A stretch of 64,000 nucleotides of DNA from Pyrinomonadaceae bacterium. Lineage in GTDB: Bacteria; Acidobacteriota; Blastocatellia; Pyrinomonadales; Pyrinomonadaceae. Below, one piece after another: positions 37,942 through 45,982 of the stretch (its first letter is position 1; the number at the start of each line of letters is the position of its first letter). The position numbers were made by a program, and so were the translations under genes. A model generated the notes under the pieces. That model had not been told where the DNA came from. It did not search any database and was given only the letters and a program-made list of their open reading frames with translations. The DNA lies in contig DASUNM010000027.1 of the NCBI GenBank assembly GCA_036277115.1, forward strand, positions 1 to 64,000, read 5' to 3'.

Positions 37942-38349
37942 TTGTGCCGTCAGCTGCGTTGCGAGCAAGCGGAAGCAAGGAGGCCCTTCATCACCAATCA
38001 AAATAATCATAAACACACCATTTTAGTGGTCGAGGACGTTGCTGAAATCAGCACGAGTATGAGCGCAGCGCTCGACAAACGCGGACATCGCGTCGTGCAC
38101 GCCTCGGATGCCGAACAGGCCATCCAACTCGCCGAAGTTAATCGGCCGGCGTTAATCCTGACCGACCTGGAGTTACCCACATTCGACAAGTTGTTGAACC
38201 TGCTCCGCGGTCACGCTGACTTGAATGACACGGTCGTGGCCATCATCGACCTTAACCATCCAAGGGTGGATGGCCACATTAGAGTCCTTCCTGACTTTCA
38301 GGCGCTGGACGATCTGCTCTACGCTTCTGGAAATTCCGACCCGCTTTGA
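37942..38349 (+). CDS. Divergent receiver-domain protein with doubtful start codon
   Basis: Receiver-like domain TILVVEDVAEISTSMSAALD with phospho-acceptor Asp in LILTDLELPTFDKLL. The region after the third strand (VVAIIDLNH) has no KP lysine, and the C-terminal helix is short, so phosphorylation is uncertain. The listed start is a TTG at 37942, but a strong AAGGAGG (37977-37983) lies 6 bases before an in-frame ATC (37990-37992). A start there would give a protein beginning ITNQNNHKHTILVVEDV, the usual length. Either the ATG has mutated or an unusual codon is used. Confidence 0.72.
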   Translation: MCRQLRCEQAEARRPFITNQNNHKHTILVVEDVAEISTSMSAALDKRGHRVVHASDAEQAIQLAEVNRPALILTDLELPTFDKLLNLLRGHADLNDTVVAIIDLNHPRVDGHIRVLPDFQALDDLLYASGNSDPL

Positions 38350-38495
38350 ACTACGTCCGTCCCCGTACAGACAGCACCCATACAATGGTCGCCTAGGCTG
38401 CAAAAACTCAGAAATTCCGTTTTAGCCCAAGGACTCAGACGCCAATCCGAGTATGGCCAGCCAACGTTAGTTGCCCGACTAAAGGTGGTGCCCCC

Positions 38496-38723
38496 ATGTT
38501 TACGCCCGAACCGATGACGTGGTATGTCGTCGTCACGTGCGAGCAGTGCAAGTCGACGATCTTTTTATTCTCAGATTTAACGAAAGGCAAGGGCGTCCTG
38601 GACGCCAACTACATAGTGACGTGCCCGCATTGCGATCACAAAGCAGGGTACCTCGCGCGACACTACTACCACTCGTTCGAGCAGCAGGTGAGTAGCCCTA
38701 CCGCTCTGGCCGCGAGTGCCTAG
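38496..38723 (+). CDS. Small zinc-ribbon protein of unknown function
   Basis: A 75-residue protein with two CxxC knuckles (CEQC near 15-18 and CPHC near 43-46), 24 residues apart, which would chelate one metal ion. Hydrophobic and aromatic residues between them (STIFLFSDL) suggest a compact fold. The sequence GGTGG precedes the ATG at a workable distance. Not recognised; unrelated in sequence to the other CxxC protein at 34080. The next gene is convergent. Confidence 0.72.
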   Translation: MFTPEPMTWYVVVTCEQCKSTIFLFSDLTKGKGVLDANYIVTCPHCDHKAGYLARHYYHSFEQQVSSPTALAASA

Positions 38724-38732
38724 GCTTTACGA

Positions 38733-39104
38733 CTACGACGTACGGCCAAAATCATCCTGCAAGCGGACGATGTCGTCTTCGCCCAGATAGAAACCCCGCT
38801 GGACTTCAATAAAGACTAGCAACTCCGCGCCGGGATTCTCCACCCGATGAGCTGAACCGACGGCGATGTCGATCGCTTCGCCGGCCGAGACATTGATCTC
38901 GCGATCGTCGAGCGTCACTCTCGCAGTTCCCTGCACCACAAACCAATGCTCGGCGCGCTGCGCATGCTTCTGATAACTGAGGCGCTTGCCCGGCAGAACT
39001 TCGATGCGCTTTACTTTGAAGTTTTCGCCCTCGTCAAGGACGGTAAAAGTGCCCCACGGACGACGATCGAATTTCGGTGACGTGTCTAATCCTGATTCCG
39101 CCAT
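38733..39104 (-). CDS. Cupin of the mannose-6-phosphate isomerase type II (C-terminal domain) family
   Basis: A 123-residue single cupin. RPWGTFTVLDEGENFKVKRI is the diagnostic start of the C-terminal domain of bifunctional mannose-1-phosphate guanylyltransferase/mannose-6-phosphate isomerase. Metal-binding cupin motifs are visible (LSYQKHAQRAEHWFVVQG and then GSAHRVENPG). Stand-alone cupins of this type can isomerise mannose-6-phosphate to fructose-6-phosphate; the nucleotidyltransferase half is absent. No sugar-nucleotide genes are adjacent, so the pathway is inferred only. Confidence 0.85.
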   Translation of the reverse strand: MAESGLDTSPKFDRRPWGTFTVLDEGENFKVKRIEVLPGKRLSYQKHAQRAEHWFVVQGTARVTLDDREINVSAGEAIDIAVGSAHRVENPGAELLVFIEVQRGFYLGEDDIVRLQDDFGRTS

Positions 39105-39298
39105 TCAGCGCTCCCGGATCTGCGAAGGTGCCACTTCGCCCGCCATCATACCGCAAGACAAAGCCTTCACGGCATCAGCTTTGCTATTCACAGCCTGAAC
39201 GTTCAAGCGTTCAAGAAATCTTCTGACGCGTGCCGTCCTGCGTTCGGTTAACCAACAGTTAACGATACCGAACTGGTACGCCTAAAGGGCTGGGTTAA

Positions 39299-39865
39299 AT
39301 GCGATTAAGATCTTTAATTTTTGCCAGTGCTCTGGTTTTTACCTTCATGGCGAACGCCGTCGCGCAGCGCGCGGCGAGTGAAACCTACACCGGCACGATG
39401 GTGGGCATCGGCCGTTCCCGAAGCGCGACGCGAACATTCTCGTTGACGCTCAAAGGGCGCACGCCGGATGCGGAAGTCGCGCGCGACGTCGCTATTCTTG
39501 CTGAAGGTCGGCAGGATGCTCTGCTTGAAGCAATCGACGACCGCGATCTCGGCTACTTCTCGTTAGGAGGACAACTTGGCCGTCGACTGAACTTTGTGAC
39601 TGAGACAACGCTCGCCAACGGCGATCGCAAGTTAATGATTCTGTTCGAACGCTGGGTGAATCTTTACGAGGTGCGCTACGGCGCCCGCTCGACCGACTAC
39701 CCATTCAGCTACGTCGAATTGATCATCGGTCGCAATGGTCGCGGCGAGGGGACATTCATCCCCGCCGCGCGGGTACGGTTCGCCGGAGGTAATCAGGTCG
39801 AGGTCGAAAACTTTGGAATTTATCCAGCACGCCTGTTTGGCGTGCGCCGCAGAAACAGCAGTTAA
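39299..39865 (+). CDS. Exported protein of unknown function
   Basis: A 188-residue protein with a signal peptide (MRLRSLIFASALVFTFMANA, cleavage near AVAQR) and a beta-rich remainder (TYTGTMVGIGRSRSATRTFS, LNFVTETTLANGDRKLMILF). No cysteines or recognised motifs are seen in the mature part. The pattern of short strands resembles lipocalin- or calycin-like barrels, but that is only a visual impression. An Ala/Arg-rich end (ARLFGVRRRNSS) closes it. A cluster of small stress-type genes follows on the same strand. Confidence 0.72.
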   Translation: MRLRSLIFASALVFTFMANAVAQRAASETYTGTMVGIGRSRSATRTFSLTLKGRTPDAEVARDVAILAEGRQDALLEAIDDRDLGYFSLGGQLGRRLNFVTETTLANGDRKLMILFERWVNLYEVRYGARSTDYPFSYVELIIGRNGRGEGTFIPAARVRFAGGNQVEVENFGIYPARLFGVRRRNSS

Positions 39866-39913
39866 GAACGCGCAAGGAATGCTCGTCCCGATAATCAAAA
39901 ATGGAGGACAAGT

Positions 39914-40099
39914 ATGTCGGAAAAGGAAAGGCGAAAAAAAGACGGTCAACGTAAAGACAAGAAGGCGCAGGCGATGCGCGCAAACAGCAGCCCGCGACGC
40001 GAACAAGCCTCGATCCGCTTCGGCGAGCAGAAGCGTGCGGAACATCCCGAGCGGCGGCGCGGCGAGCGCAACGATTATGAAGACCCGGCGAAGCAGTGA
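39914..40099 (+). CDS. Very small, highly charged protein
   Basis: A 61-residue protein with about half its residues Lys, Arg, Glu or Asp and no hydrophobic core, so probably disordered and possibly nucleic-acid binding. GGAGG lies five bases before the ATG, strong evidence of translation. It is the first of three small genes, each with its own ribosome binding site, before topoisomerase IB. No family is recognised. Confidence 0.7.
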   Translation: MSEKERRKKDGQRKDKKAQAMRANSSPRREQASIRFGEQKRAEHPERRRGERNDYEDPAKQ

Positions 40100-40176
40100 G
40101 GAGTAAGTAACACAACTTAAGCGCATCAGCTTACGCGGTAGAACTAACTTAACAATTCGTGAGTGAGGAACAAACA

Positions 40177-40392
40177 ATGGGTGAACAACTTTCGAAGAAA
40201 CGTGGCGTCAGGTCTTCAGCACAAAAGGAAGACAGCACGCGAAATCAATATGAGGAAATGCCGGCGAGCAGCCAGGTTGCGGGCGCTCACGGAAACCCGA
40301 AGCCGCACAAGGATTCGGACAAAGACATCGCGCTAGCGATGGACGAACAGCGCGTCAAACGAGAACGGGAAGAAGCTGCAAAGACGCTTTAG
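40177..40392 (+). CDS. Small hydrophilic protein of unknown function
   Basis: A 71-residue hydrophilic protein starting MGEQLSKKRGVRSSAQKED. The ATG at 40177 is preferred to the upstream GTG (40159) because GAGG lies 7 bases before it. It is rich in Lys, Glu, Asp, Gln and Ser, with no cysteines or membrane segment. Composition is like that of desiccation or general stress proteins, which is only an analogy. Lies between two other small genes on the same strand. Confidence 0.68.
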   Translation: MGEQLSKKRGVRSSAQKEDSTRNQYEEMPASSQVAGAHGNPKPHKDSDKDIALAMDEQRVKREREEAAKTL

Positions 40393-40422
40393 GCCCTGGA
40401 ACTTCAACTAGGAGGAATGCTC

Positions 40423-40572
40423 ATGTCATCAGAACGTGGTGGATCAAGTGCCGGCGTGGTTGCCGTGCTCGTCATCTTCGTAATCCTGGTTGCCGTCGTG
40501 CTGTTTTTCTTTGGCGGCAAACTCTTCAACCGTGGGGGAACGCAAATCAACGTGACCACTCCGGCTCGCTAG
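40423..40572 (+). CDS. 49-residue single-pass membrane peptide
   Basis: [20 protein letters not shown], then [15 protein letters not shown] and a polar NVTTPAR end. One transmembrane helix (about 12-33) with a short Gly/Ser-rich N-terminus. AGGAGG lies seven bases before the ATG, giving good support despite the length. It closes the run of three small genes; an element with CGCAAGCATCGCGCTTGCGC separates it from topoisomerase IB. Function unknown; the shape resembles small membrane stress peptides. Confidence 0.7.
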   Translation: MSSERGGSSAGVVAVLVIFVILVAVVLFFFGGKLFNRGGTQINVTTPAR

Positions 40573-40687
40573 CGAGAATCAATGACCGGAGCGCAAGCAT
40601 CGCGCTTGCGCCTCAGTCAGAAGTGCAACCGGGACGGTTGCGCTCCAGTCTGCGCGGTGGCCTTTAACCGCACCTTGCGCGTAATTC

Positions 40688-41695
40688 ATGACCACAATCG
40701 AGCGGATTCATGCGACCGGAATACATCGAATGGGAACGCCCGCACGTGGGTTTCGGTACCAGCGCGCCGGAGCGAAAGTCACATCGCAGGATCTGGCGCG
40801 CATTCGCGCGCTGCGAATTCCGCCGGCGTGGACCGAGGTGGCCATCAATGCTGCCGCGTCGGGACGCGTGCAAGTCGTAGGCAAAGACGCGGCGGGCCGC
40901 TGGCAATATCTCTATCACGACAGTCACGTCCGCCAGCGCGAACAAAAAAAGTTCATTCGACTAATCAAGTTTGGCGAAAACCTGCCGGCGATGCGGCGGG
41001 CCGTGAATCGCGATTTGCGCAAACCGGGATTGCCGCGCGAGCGTGTGCTGGCCGGGATCGTTCGCATTCTTTCCGCCGCCTTTCTTCGGCCCGGTAGCGA
41101 AGTCTACGCAAGCGAGAACGGCAGCTATGGCGTAGCGACGCTGCGACCGCGCCATGTCAGCGTCAAGGGTTCGATCATCACGTTCCGCTTTCGCGGTAAA
41201 TCCGGCGTGATGCACGAATCACAATTCGAAGATCGCCACGTCGCGCGGCTAATGCGCCAACTCCTGAAACAGACCAACCGTCGGGTCTTCAAATACCAAA
41301 ATGGCGAGGGCCAGTTGGTGGATGTGCGGGCCCAGACCCTTAACGCCTACATCCGTGAAATCATGACCGACAGCTTCAGCGCGAAAGATTTTCGCACCTG
41401 GTCGGGAACGCTTCTCTGCGCGTGCTCTTTGGCGCGCCGGCGTAATGCGGATCCCGAGCATGAGCGTTCGGTGAAGCGAATGATCATTTCGGCGATCAAA
41501 GAAACGGCGCGCGCCCTCGGCAACACGCCCGCCGTCTGTCGCAGCTCGTACATTTGTCCGGCAGTGATTGAAGCGTTCGAAAAAGATAAGACGATCAGCG
41601 ACTACTTCAAGGGCCATGAGCACCTCGGGTCATTTCGCTCGCCGCGTTTGCATCCGGCGGAAAAGGCGCTGCTCAAACTTTTGAAGACGAAATGA
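40688..41695 (+). CDS. DNA topoisomerase IB (poxvirus-like bacterial type)
   Basis: A 335-residue type IB topoisomerase that would relax supercoils through a 3'-phosphotyrosyl intermediate. The N-terminal domain is about 1-90; the catalytic domain has the Arg/Lys/Arg(His) pentad context (RFRGKSGV, KDFRTWSGT) and the nucleophile Tyr288 in SSYICPAVIEAF. Length matches the bacterial family. Upstream small stress-type genes point to co-occurrence rather than a shared function. In other bacteria this enzyme is often horizontally acquired and non-essential. Confidence 0.93.
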   Translation: MTTIERIHATGIHRMGTPARGFRYQRAGAKVTSQDLARIRALRIPPAWTEVAINAAASGRVQVVGKDAAGRWQYLYHDSHVRQREQKKFIRLIKFGENLPAMRRAVNRDLRKPGLPRERVLAGIVRILSAAFLRPGSEVYASENGSYGVATLRPRHVSVKGSIITFRFRGKSGVMHESQFEDRHVARLMRQLLKQTNRRVFKYQNGEGQLVDVRAQTLNAYIREIMTDSFSAKDFRTWSGTLLCACSLARRRNADPEHERSVKRMIISAIKETARALGNTPAVCRSSYICPAVIEAFEKDKTISDYFKGHEHLGSFRSPRLHPAEKALLKLLKTK

Positions 41696-41705
41696 AAGAG
41701 AACTG

Positions 41706-42085
41706 CGAAGCTCGTCGAGCTGCGTAGCAGCGGTCTTAGCTAAGCCCAAGGCGAGGCTTTTGCGAACCTTGGGAAACTGCCGTTACAGATCAGTGGAGCC
41801 CGCGAAGCGGCGACATCTCCCGAGTTAAGAGATTTGAGTTCAGCGTCGGAACCAACGCGAGTGCCTCGTTGAGAGGTTCATTCTTAGGAGAAATCTTGCT
41901 GGCGCTCCTTCCGATCGCCTAACTCAAAGTCACCACAGGATCGAATGCCGGGCGCCACGACAACTTCGCCGCTCCGTGGCTCCTACAAATTAGTAACCGT
42001 CGTAACCCAAGGCTCGCAGAGCCTCACCTTGGGCTTAAATACATCCGCTGCTTCGCAGCTGCCCGTCCGCTTCGCGGACTTTCAT
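41706..42085. repeat. Inverted pair of family A elements
   Basis: Left arm (41706-41815): GAGCTGCGTAGCAGCGG, TAGCTAAGCCCAAGGCGAGG, GAGCCCGCGAAGCGGCGAC. Right arm (41968-42085): GCCGCTCCGTGGCTCCTAC, AACCCAAGGCTCGCAGAGCC, CATCCGCTGCTTCGCAGCTG. The arms are reverse complements of the same three-hairpin element, about 150 bases apart. The gap between topoisomerase IB and the next gene (41696-42123) holds nothing else. Confidence 0.82.
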
Positions 42086-42123
42086 ATTTACGGGAAACGC
42101 TTTTTTGCGCTAGCATCGTGGGC

Positions 42124-42645
42124 ATGAAGTACACAAAAGTCTTAAGCGTTCAAAGCGTACTTTTGGTTTTGGCCGCAGCCTTTGCGGGGCTCATGTTCGG
42201 GTCAGAGGCGCAGGGGGCCACTTGGAAAGGTCTTGAGCCCTTAGTATCAAAGCGCGCTGACGTTGAGCGGGTCCTCGGACCGCCTACGGCGGATCGGCTC
42301 GCCAAAGACGGCACTCTGCAATTTGAGTCTCCGGAAGGTGCGGTAACTGTCTTTTTTGTTACTCCGAAGTTTATAGCTGCCCGGAAATTGCCACCCCGTG
42401 TGGAAGGAACGGTTCTGCTAATACTCGTTCAGCATACATCGTCTAGAACGACGCCCGGATCGATGAGGCTTCCGGCAAACCAGGATTTCGAACGACAGGT
42501 TAGCGGCCCAAAAGAGATTTACTCCAATCCCAAGGACGGCATTTACCACACGTTTCTCGAGAGCCGGTTGGATACTACGCGGTACTCGTACTCGGCTGAG
42601 AGGTTCACGAAACTGCAGGACGAACTTAAGGTAGCGTCACCTTAA
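42124..42645 (+). CDS. Exported protein of unknown function
   Basis: A 173-residue protein starting MKYTKVLSVQSVLLVLAAAF with a signal peptide (cleavage near AQGAT). The mature part begins WKGLEPLVSKRADVERVLGP, a pattern seen in many small acidobacterial secreted proteins, then beta strands. No catalytic motif is visible. It stands alone between a family A repeat and a convergent kinase-like gene, and has no strong ribosome binding site. Function not assigned. Confidence 0.7.
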   Translation: MKYTKVLSVQSVLLVLAAAFAGLMFGSEAQGATWKGLEPLVSKRADVERVLGPPTADRLAKDGTLQFESPEGAVTVFFVTPKFIAARKLPPRVEGTVLLILVQHTSSRTTPGSMRLPANQDFERQVSGPKEIYSNPKDGIYHTFLESRLDTTRYSYSAERFTKLQDELKVASP

Positions 42646-42672
42646 TCGGAAAGATTCGGTCCGGTCCGTTAA

Positions 42673-44358
42673 TCATTCATCATCCGGTGGCGGCTTCGCC
42701 TTAACGTCGTAGAACAGAATATTGACGGCCAGAAAGAGTGCGCCCATGGCGGCGACGAGGAAGAAGATCATCGGGAGGCCGGGATAACCAAGAATTTTGA
42801 AGGTAGACTCAACTCGCATCATCAACGCGGCCCCAACTATCAGGGCTGCCAGGATGAGTCCCAAGGTGATGCGATTCGCAACCTTTTGCAGTCCTTCAAT
42901 TAAAAGTTTCTCATCGATCGCATCGACGCCGATCTTCAATTCGTTGTTGCCCACCGCGTCGAGGATTTTATTGACCCGTGTCGGCAGACGCTCGACGAAC
43001 TCTTTCAGCTCAACCATGCGCGTCATCAGCACGCCCGGCTCCAGACTCCTGTACATCTGGCGCGTCATGATGTTCGCCGATTCTTCGCGGATGACGTCGT
43101 TCGGATTGAAATCCGGCGCGAGGGTGTAGACGCTGCGGTCCAGATTCAGGATCGCCTTCGCGATCATCGTGTATTCCTGCGGGAAGCGGAACCACGTATC
43201 GGCGCCGATTCGCATAATCTTCATGATGATTCGGCCGGCGTCGATCTTGTCGAGCGACGCGTTCGCATGGCGAATAACCAAACTAGAGACCCGTCGCTTG
43301 AATTCAGTCTCGTCAAAATTTTCCCTGGCTTCTCCAAGTCTGACGGTGATTTCGGCGACTTCCTCGCCGCGGCCTTCGGCGATGGCCAGTAACATCCGCA
43401 GTAGTTGCTCGCGCATCCCGTCACTCAGATGCGACACCATTCCTAAATCGATTAGCGCAATGCGGTTGTCATCGGTGAGAAACACATTGCCCGGATGTGG
43501 ATCGGCGTGAAAGAAACCATCGACCAGAAGCTGTTTCAGGTACGCGCGGAACAAGTCCTCGGCCAACTTCATGCCGTCGATTTCAACCAGGCGCACCGGA
43601 CTGACGTCGGTAATCTTCTTTCCCGGGATGAAATCCATCGTCAGGACGAGCGATGATGTGTAATCTTCGACGGGCGCCGGAATTACGATATTTTCATATT
43701 CGCTGAGGCTTTCCCGGAGTTTTAGAAGGTTGTCAGCCTCGCGTTTGAAATCCAGTTCGCGCATCAGGCTGCGGCGAAACTCTGACAGTATCAGGCTGAA
43801 TTCGTAACGCTTGCCGACGTCAGAGTGGTTGTCTATGAACTCGGCCGCTTCTTGAAGCGCTTGCAGGTCTTCAATGATCGTTCCGCGAATGTTCGGCCGT
43901 TGAACTTTGACCACTACCTCGCGTCCATCGCGCATCCACGCACGATGAACTTGTCCCAGCGAAGCCGCCGCCAGCGGCTCAGGCTCAAACTTCGCAAACA
44001 GTTTTGACAGGCGCCCCCCGAGTTCCCTCTCAACAATCTCCTGGACCTGCTCGAAAGGAAATGGTTCGACCTTGTCCTGCAATCGCGCCAGCGCTTCGAG
44101 ATATTGCTCAGGCAAGAGGTCGGCACGCGTGGAAATCAGTTGGCCAAGTTTGATGAACGTCGGTCCAAGCTTTTCCAGATCGTCGGCGAGTTCTTCGGCT
44201 TTTGCGACGCCGGCAGCTAAAGCGTCTTGCTGGCCGTCGGCTCCGGGCTGAATGTTGGCCTGGTTGACCAGGTCAGACCGGCCGTACTTAATGAAGAGAG
44301 CGACCACATCTTTGTAGCGCTTCAAATGTTCCGGTTTAAGTGAAAGTGTTAAGGCCAT
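42673..44358 (-). CDS. ABC1/UbiB-family atypical protein kinase-like protein
   Basis: A 561-residue UbiB-family protein. The KxGQ motif (TFIKLGQLISTRADLLP, about 90-106), the Ala-rich nucleotide loop (AAASLGQVHRA), the catalytic-lysine segment (EVVVKVQRPNI) and the DFG-like DLGMVS are visible. Two transmembrane helices end the protein (LGLILAALIVGAALMM, MIFFLVAAMGALFLAVNILF). In other bacteria UbiB supports ubiquinone synthesis or lipid handling through ATPase activity; acidobacteria generally use menaquinone, so a role in quinone or lipid trafficking is likely but unproven. The adjacent small membrane gene (44365) may be co-transcribed. Confidence 0.9.
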   Translation of the reverse strand: MALTLSLKPEHLKRYKDVVALFIKYGRSDLVNQANIQPGADGQQDALAAGVAKAEELADDLEKLGPTFIKLGQLISTRADLLPEQYLEALARLQDKVEPFPFEQVQEIVERELGGRLSKLFAKFEPEPLAAASLGQVHRAWMRDGREVVVKVQRPNIRGTIIEDLQALQEAAEFIDNHSDVGKRYEFSLILSEFRRSLMRELDFKREADNLLKLRESLSEYENIVIPAPVEDYTSSLVLTMDFIPGKKITDVSPVRLVEIDGMKLAEDLFRAYLKQLLVDGFFHADPHPGNVFLTDDNRIALIDLGMVSHLSDGMREQLLRMLLAIAEGRGEEVAEITVRLGEARENFDETEFKRRVSSLVIRHANASLDKIDAGRIIMKIMRIGADTWFRFPQEYTMIAKAILNLDRSVYTLAPDFNPNDVIREESANIMTRQMYRSLEPGVLMTRMVELKEFVERLPTRVNKILDAVGNNELKIGVDAIDEKLLIEGLQKVANRITLGLILAALIVGAALMMRVESTFKILGYPGLPMIFFLVAAMGALFLAVNILFYDVKAKPPPDDE

Positions 44359-44364
44359 TTTTGA

Positions 44365-44778
44365 CTACGTTCGGTCGTCAGCAGTTCTCTGCCTTCGAAA
44401 AAGGACTCCGATTCCGGTGACGACCATCGCGCCGGCCGAGATGATTCCCAGCCAGAACCAGCCTGTCAATTGCGCCGGAATCAAAGCTGCGGCATCGCTA
44501 ATCTTCGCGCGCTGATCATTCATCAGGAACAGAGTAATAGCGCCGGTCACCGCGCTCACAATTGCGAATGGCTGTTGTCTCTCGCCGGCGCGCCGCAGTA
44601 ATCCTATGACCAATACCGCCGCGGTCAGCAGCGGGATCAGCCACAGGAGCGTCGAATCCTTCCGCGCCAGATCAAATCCACTCAGAGTATCGCTGGTCTC
44701 GCCACAGCTCATTTGCACCCAGGGCAGAAAAAAGCAGACGAGAACGATTGCGGTCGCGCTGAGGTTGATCCGGCGCAT
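44365..44778 (-). CDS. Small polytopic membrane protein
   Basis: A 137-residue protein with four predicted membrane segments (about 8-20, 43-60, 72-88, 103-124) and a short Arg-rich C-terminus. The first segment ends in MSCGETSDTLSGFDLA, a pattern seen in small membrane proteins of unknown role. It is 6 bases upstream of the UbiB-like gene on the same strand, so the two are probably one transcript. Not recognised. Confidence 0.7.
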   Translation of the reverse strand: MRRINLSATAIVLVCFFLPWVQMSCGETSDTLSGFDLARKDSTLLWLIPLLTAAVLVIGLLRRAGERQQPFAIVSAVTGAITLFLMNDQRAKISDAAALIPAQLTGWFWLGIISAGAMVVTGIGVLFRRQRTADDRT

Positions 44779-44783
44779 TTGTT

Positions 44784-44958
44784 ATCCCCTCTTCCTTTGG
44801 GAGAGGGTTAGGGTGAAGGGCTGACAGCCTTCGCGTCAATACTTTTGCCCGCCGCGAGGCTCCGCCGCGCAGCGCGGAAACTATTAACCATTACGCGTTC
44901 CCGGGCTAAAGCTTTGCTCCCTCATCCCAGCCCTCTCCCAGAGGGGGAGGGGGCCAAT
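44784..44958. repeat. Inverted pair of the GGGAGAGGGTTAGGG element
   Basis: Left arm CCCCTCTTCCTTTGGGAGAG continuing GGTTAGGGTGAAGGG; right arm CTCCCTCATCCCAGCCCTCT continuing CCCAGAGGGGGAGGGGG. Elements with this consensus are widespread in bacteria of several phyla. Confidence 0.75.
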
Positions 44959-44979
44959 CCGCTCGCGCCCTCTCGCTCG

Positions 44980-45411
44980 CTAGCTTGAAGCCGCCGCCTT
45001 CGAGATGTCTTCAACAAGCTCGGCTGTCTTCTCGGAGTCATCAAGTCGCGTGGCGATGTCGGCCTGCGAGATAATTCCGACCAGCCGACCGCTCGCATCG
45101 ACGACCGGAATGCGTCTGACCTGATTGTCTTCCATCAATTCCAGCGTCTCTTCGATGTCGCCCTCAGCGGTACACGTGATCAAATCAGTCGACATCACGT
45201 CGGCGATCTTCGTTGTCTTTGGATCCTGACCTTCAGCCACCACGTTGAGAACGATGTCGCGGTCGGTAATGATCCCTTCGAGCTTGCCATCACTGCCGAC
45301 AATCGGGATCGGACCGACGTCTTCACTCTTCATCAATTGCGCCGCCTTCTCTACGAAGTCGGTCGGTGCACAGGTCTTTGGGTTCTTCGTCATCACTTCA
45401 CTGCATGTCAT
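44980..45411 (-). CDS. Protein with paired CBS domains
   Basis: A 143-residue protein made of two CBS modules (about 4-60 and 70-125): SEVMTKNPKTCAPTDFVEKA with IGSDGKLEGIITDRDI-like text in the first, and VMSTDLITCTAEGDIEETLE with VVDASGRLVGIISQADIAT in the second. Paired CBS modules bind adenine nucleotides and sense energy state or ionic conditions. The short C-terminal tail is acidic, then Ala/Ser-rich. It has no fused effector domain, and its partner is unknown. Confidence 0.9.
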   Translation of the reverse strand: MTCSEVMTKNPKTCAPTDFVEKAAQLMKSEDVGPIPIVGSDGKLEGIITDRDIVLNVVAEGQDPKTTKIADVMSTDLITCTAEGDIEETLELMEDNQVRRIPVVDASGRLVGIISQADIATRLDDSEKTAELVEDISKAAASS

Positions 45412-45618
45412 TTTGTATGCTCCTTTGGTTCATGATTCCGTTGTTTGCATTTTGACCGGCTGCCGGTCCTTCTGTTGGTTTCGCGTACACTTCTACACTC
45501 GCCCGCGTTCGGTTTACGGCTCATGGATCGAGCGTTTTGCTGAAACCGTTCGCTGTGAGGGTTCATTGTGCAAACGCAGTGCCGACGGCTTAACAGTTAA
45601 GAAGTAGTTAGCAGTATC

Positions 45619-45723
45619 CAATTTCGCCTTTGCGATCTTGCGACTTTGCGACTTTGCGTGAAAGGACCTTACGTACGAGAGTGGTCGGTTCGCCCATGTG
45701 CTAAGACGCAAAGACACGCAAAG
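45619..45723. repeat. Inverted pair of the CTTTGCG element
   Basis: Left arm TTTCGCCTTTGCGATCTTGC with ACTTTGCGACTTTGCGTGAA; right arm GCTAAGACGCAAAGACACGC with AAAGTAG. This short-repeat type (CTTTGCGTC...) is seen in many environmental bacterial genomes. The rest of the 45412-45982 gap contains the family D remnant at 45821 and no gene. Confidence 0.65.
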
Positions 45724-45820
45724 TAGAGGCACACGGGAGGAGAAACTACTAGTTCAGTTTGAGAAAGCCTCTTCATTCTCGCCGTCGCTTTAGCGCGGCG
45801 ATCACGTTGGGGTGGCGTAG

Positions 45821-45889
45821 GGAAACCATTTAAACGGTTTCCCTTGCTTGGCCGCTGGCCGACACCGGGCTAAGACGCGGTGTGAATAG
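45821..45889. repeat. Degraded family D element
   Basis: Contains GGGAAACCATTTAAACGGTT with TCCC and ends GACACCGGGCTAAGACGCGG with TGTGAATAGG, matching the internal AAACC...GGTTT hairpin and the right end of the family D copies at 33434 and 35764. The middle and left end are lost. Confidence 0.65.
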
Positions 45890-45982
45890 GAAGGTGAATA
45901 TGAACCAGTACCAGTTACCAAGCACGTTGGGAAATTCCCGGAGCTTTCTGATAGCATCTCCGGCGTTCGTAAACGAAAGAAG

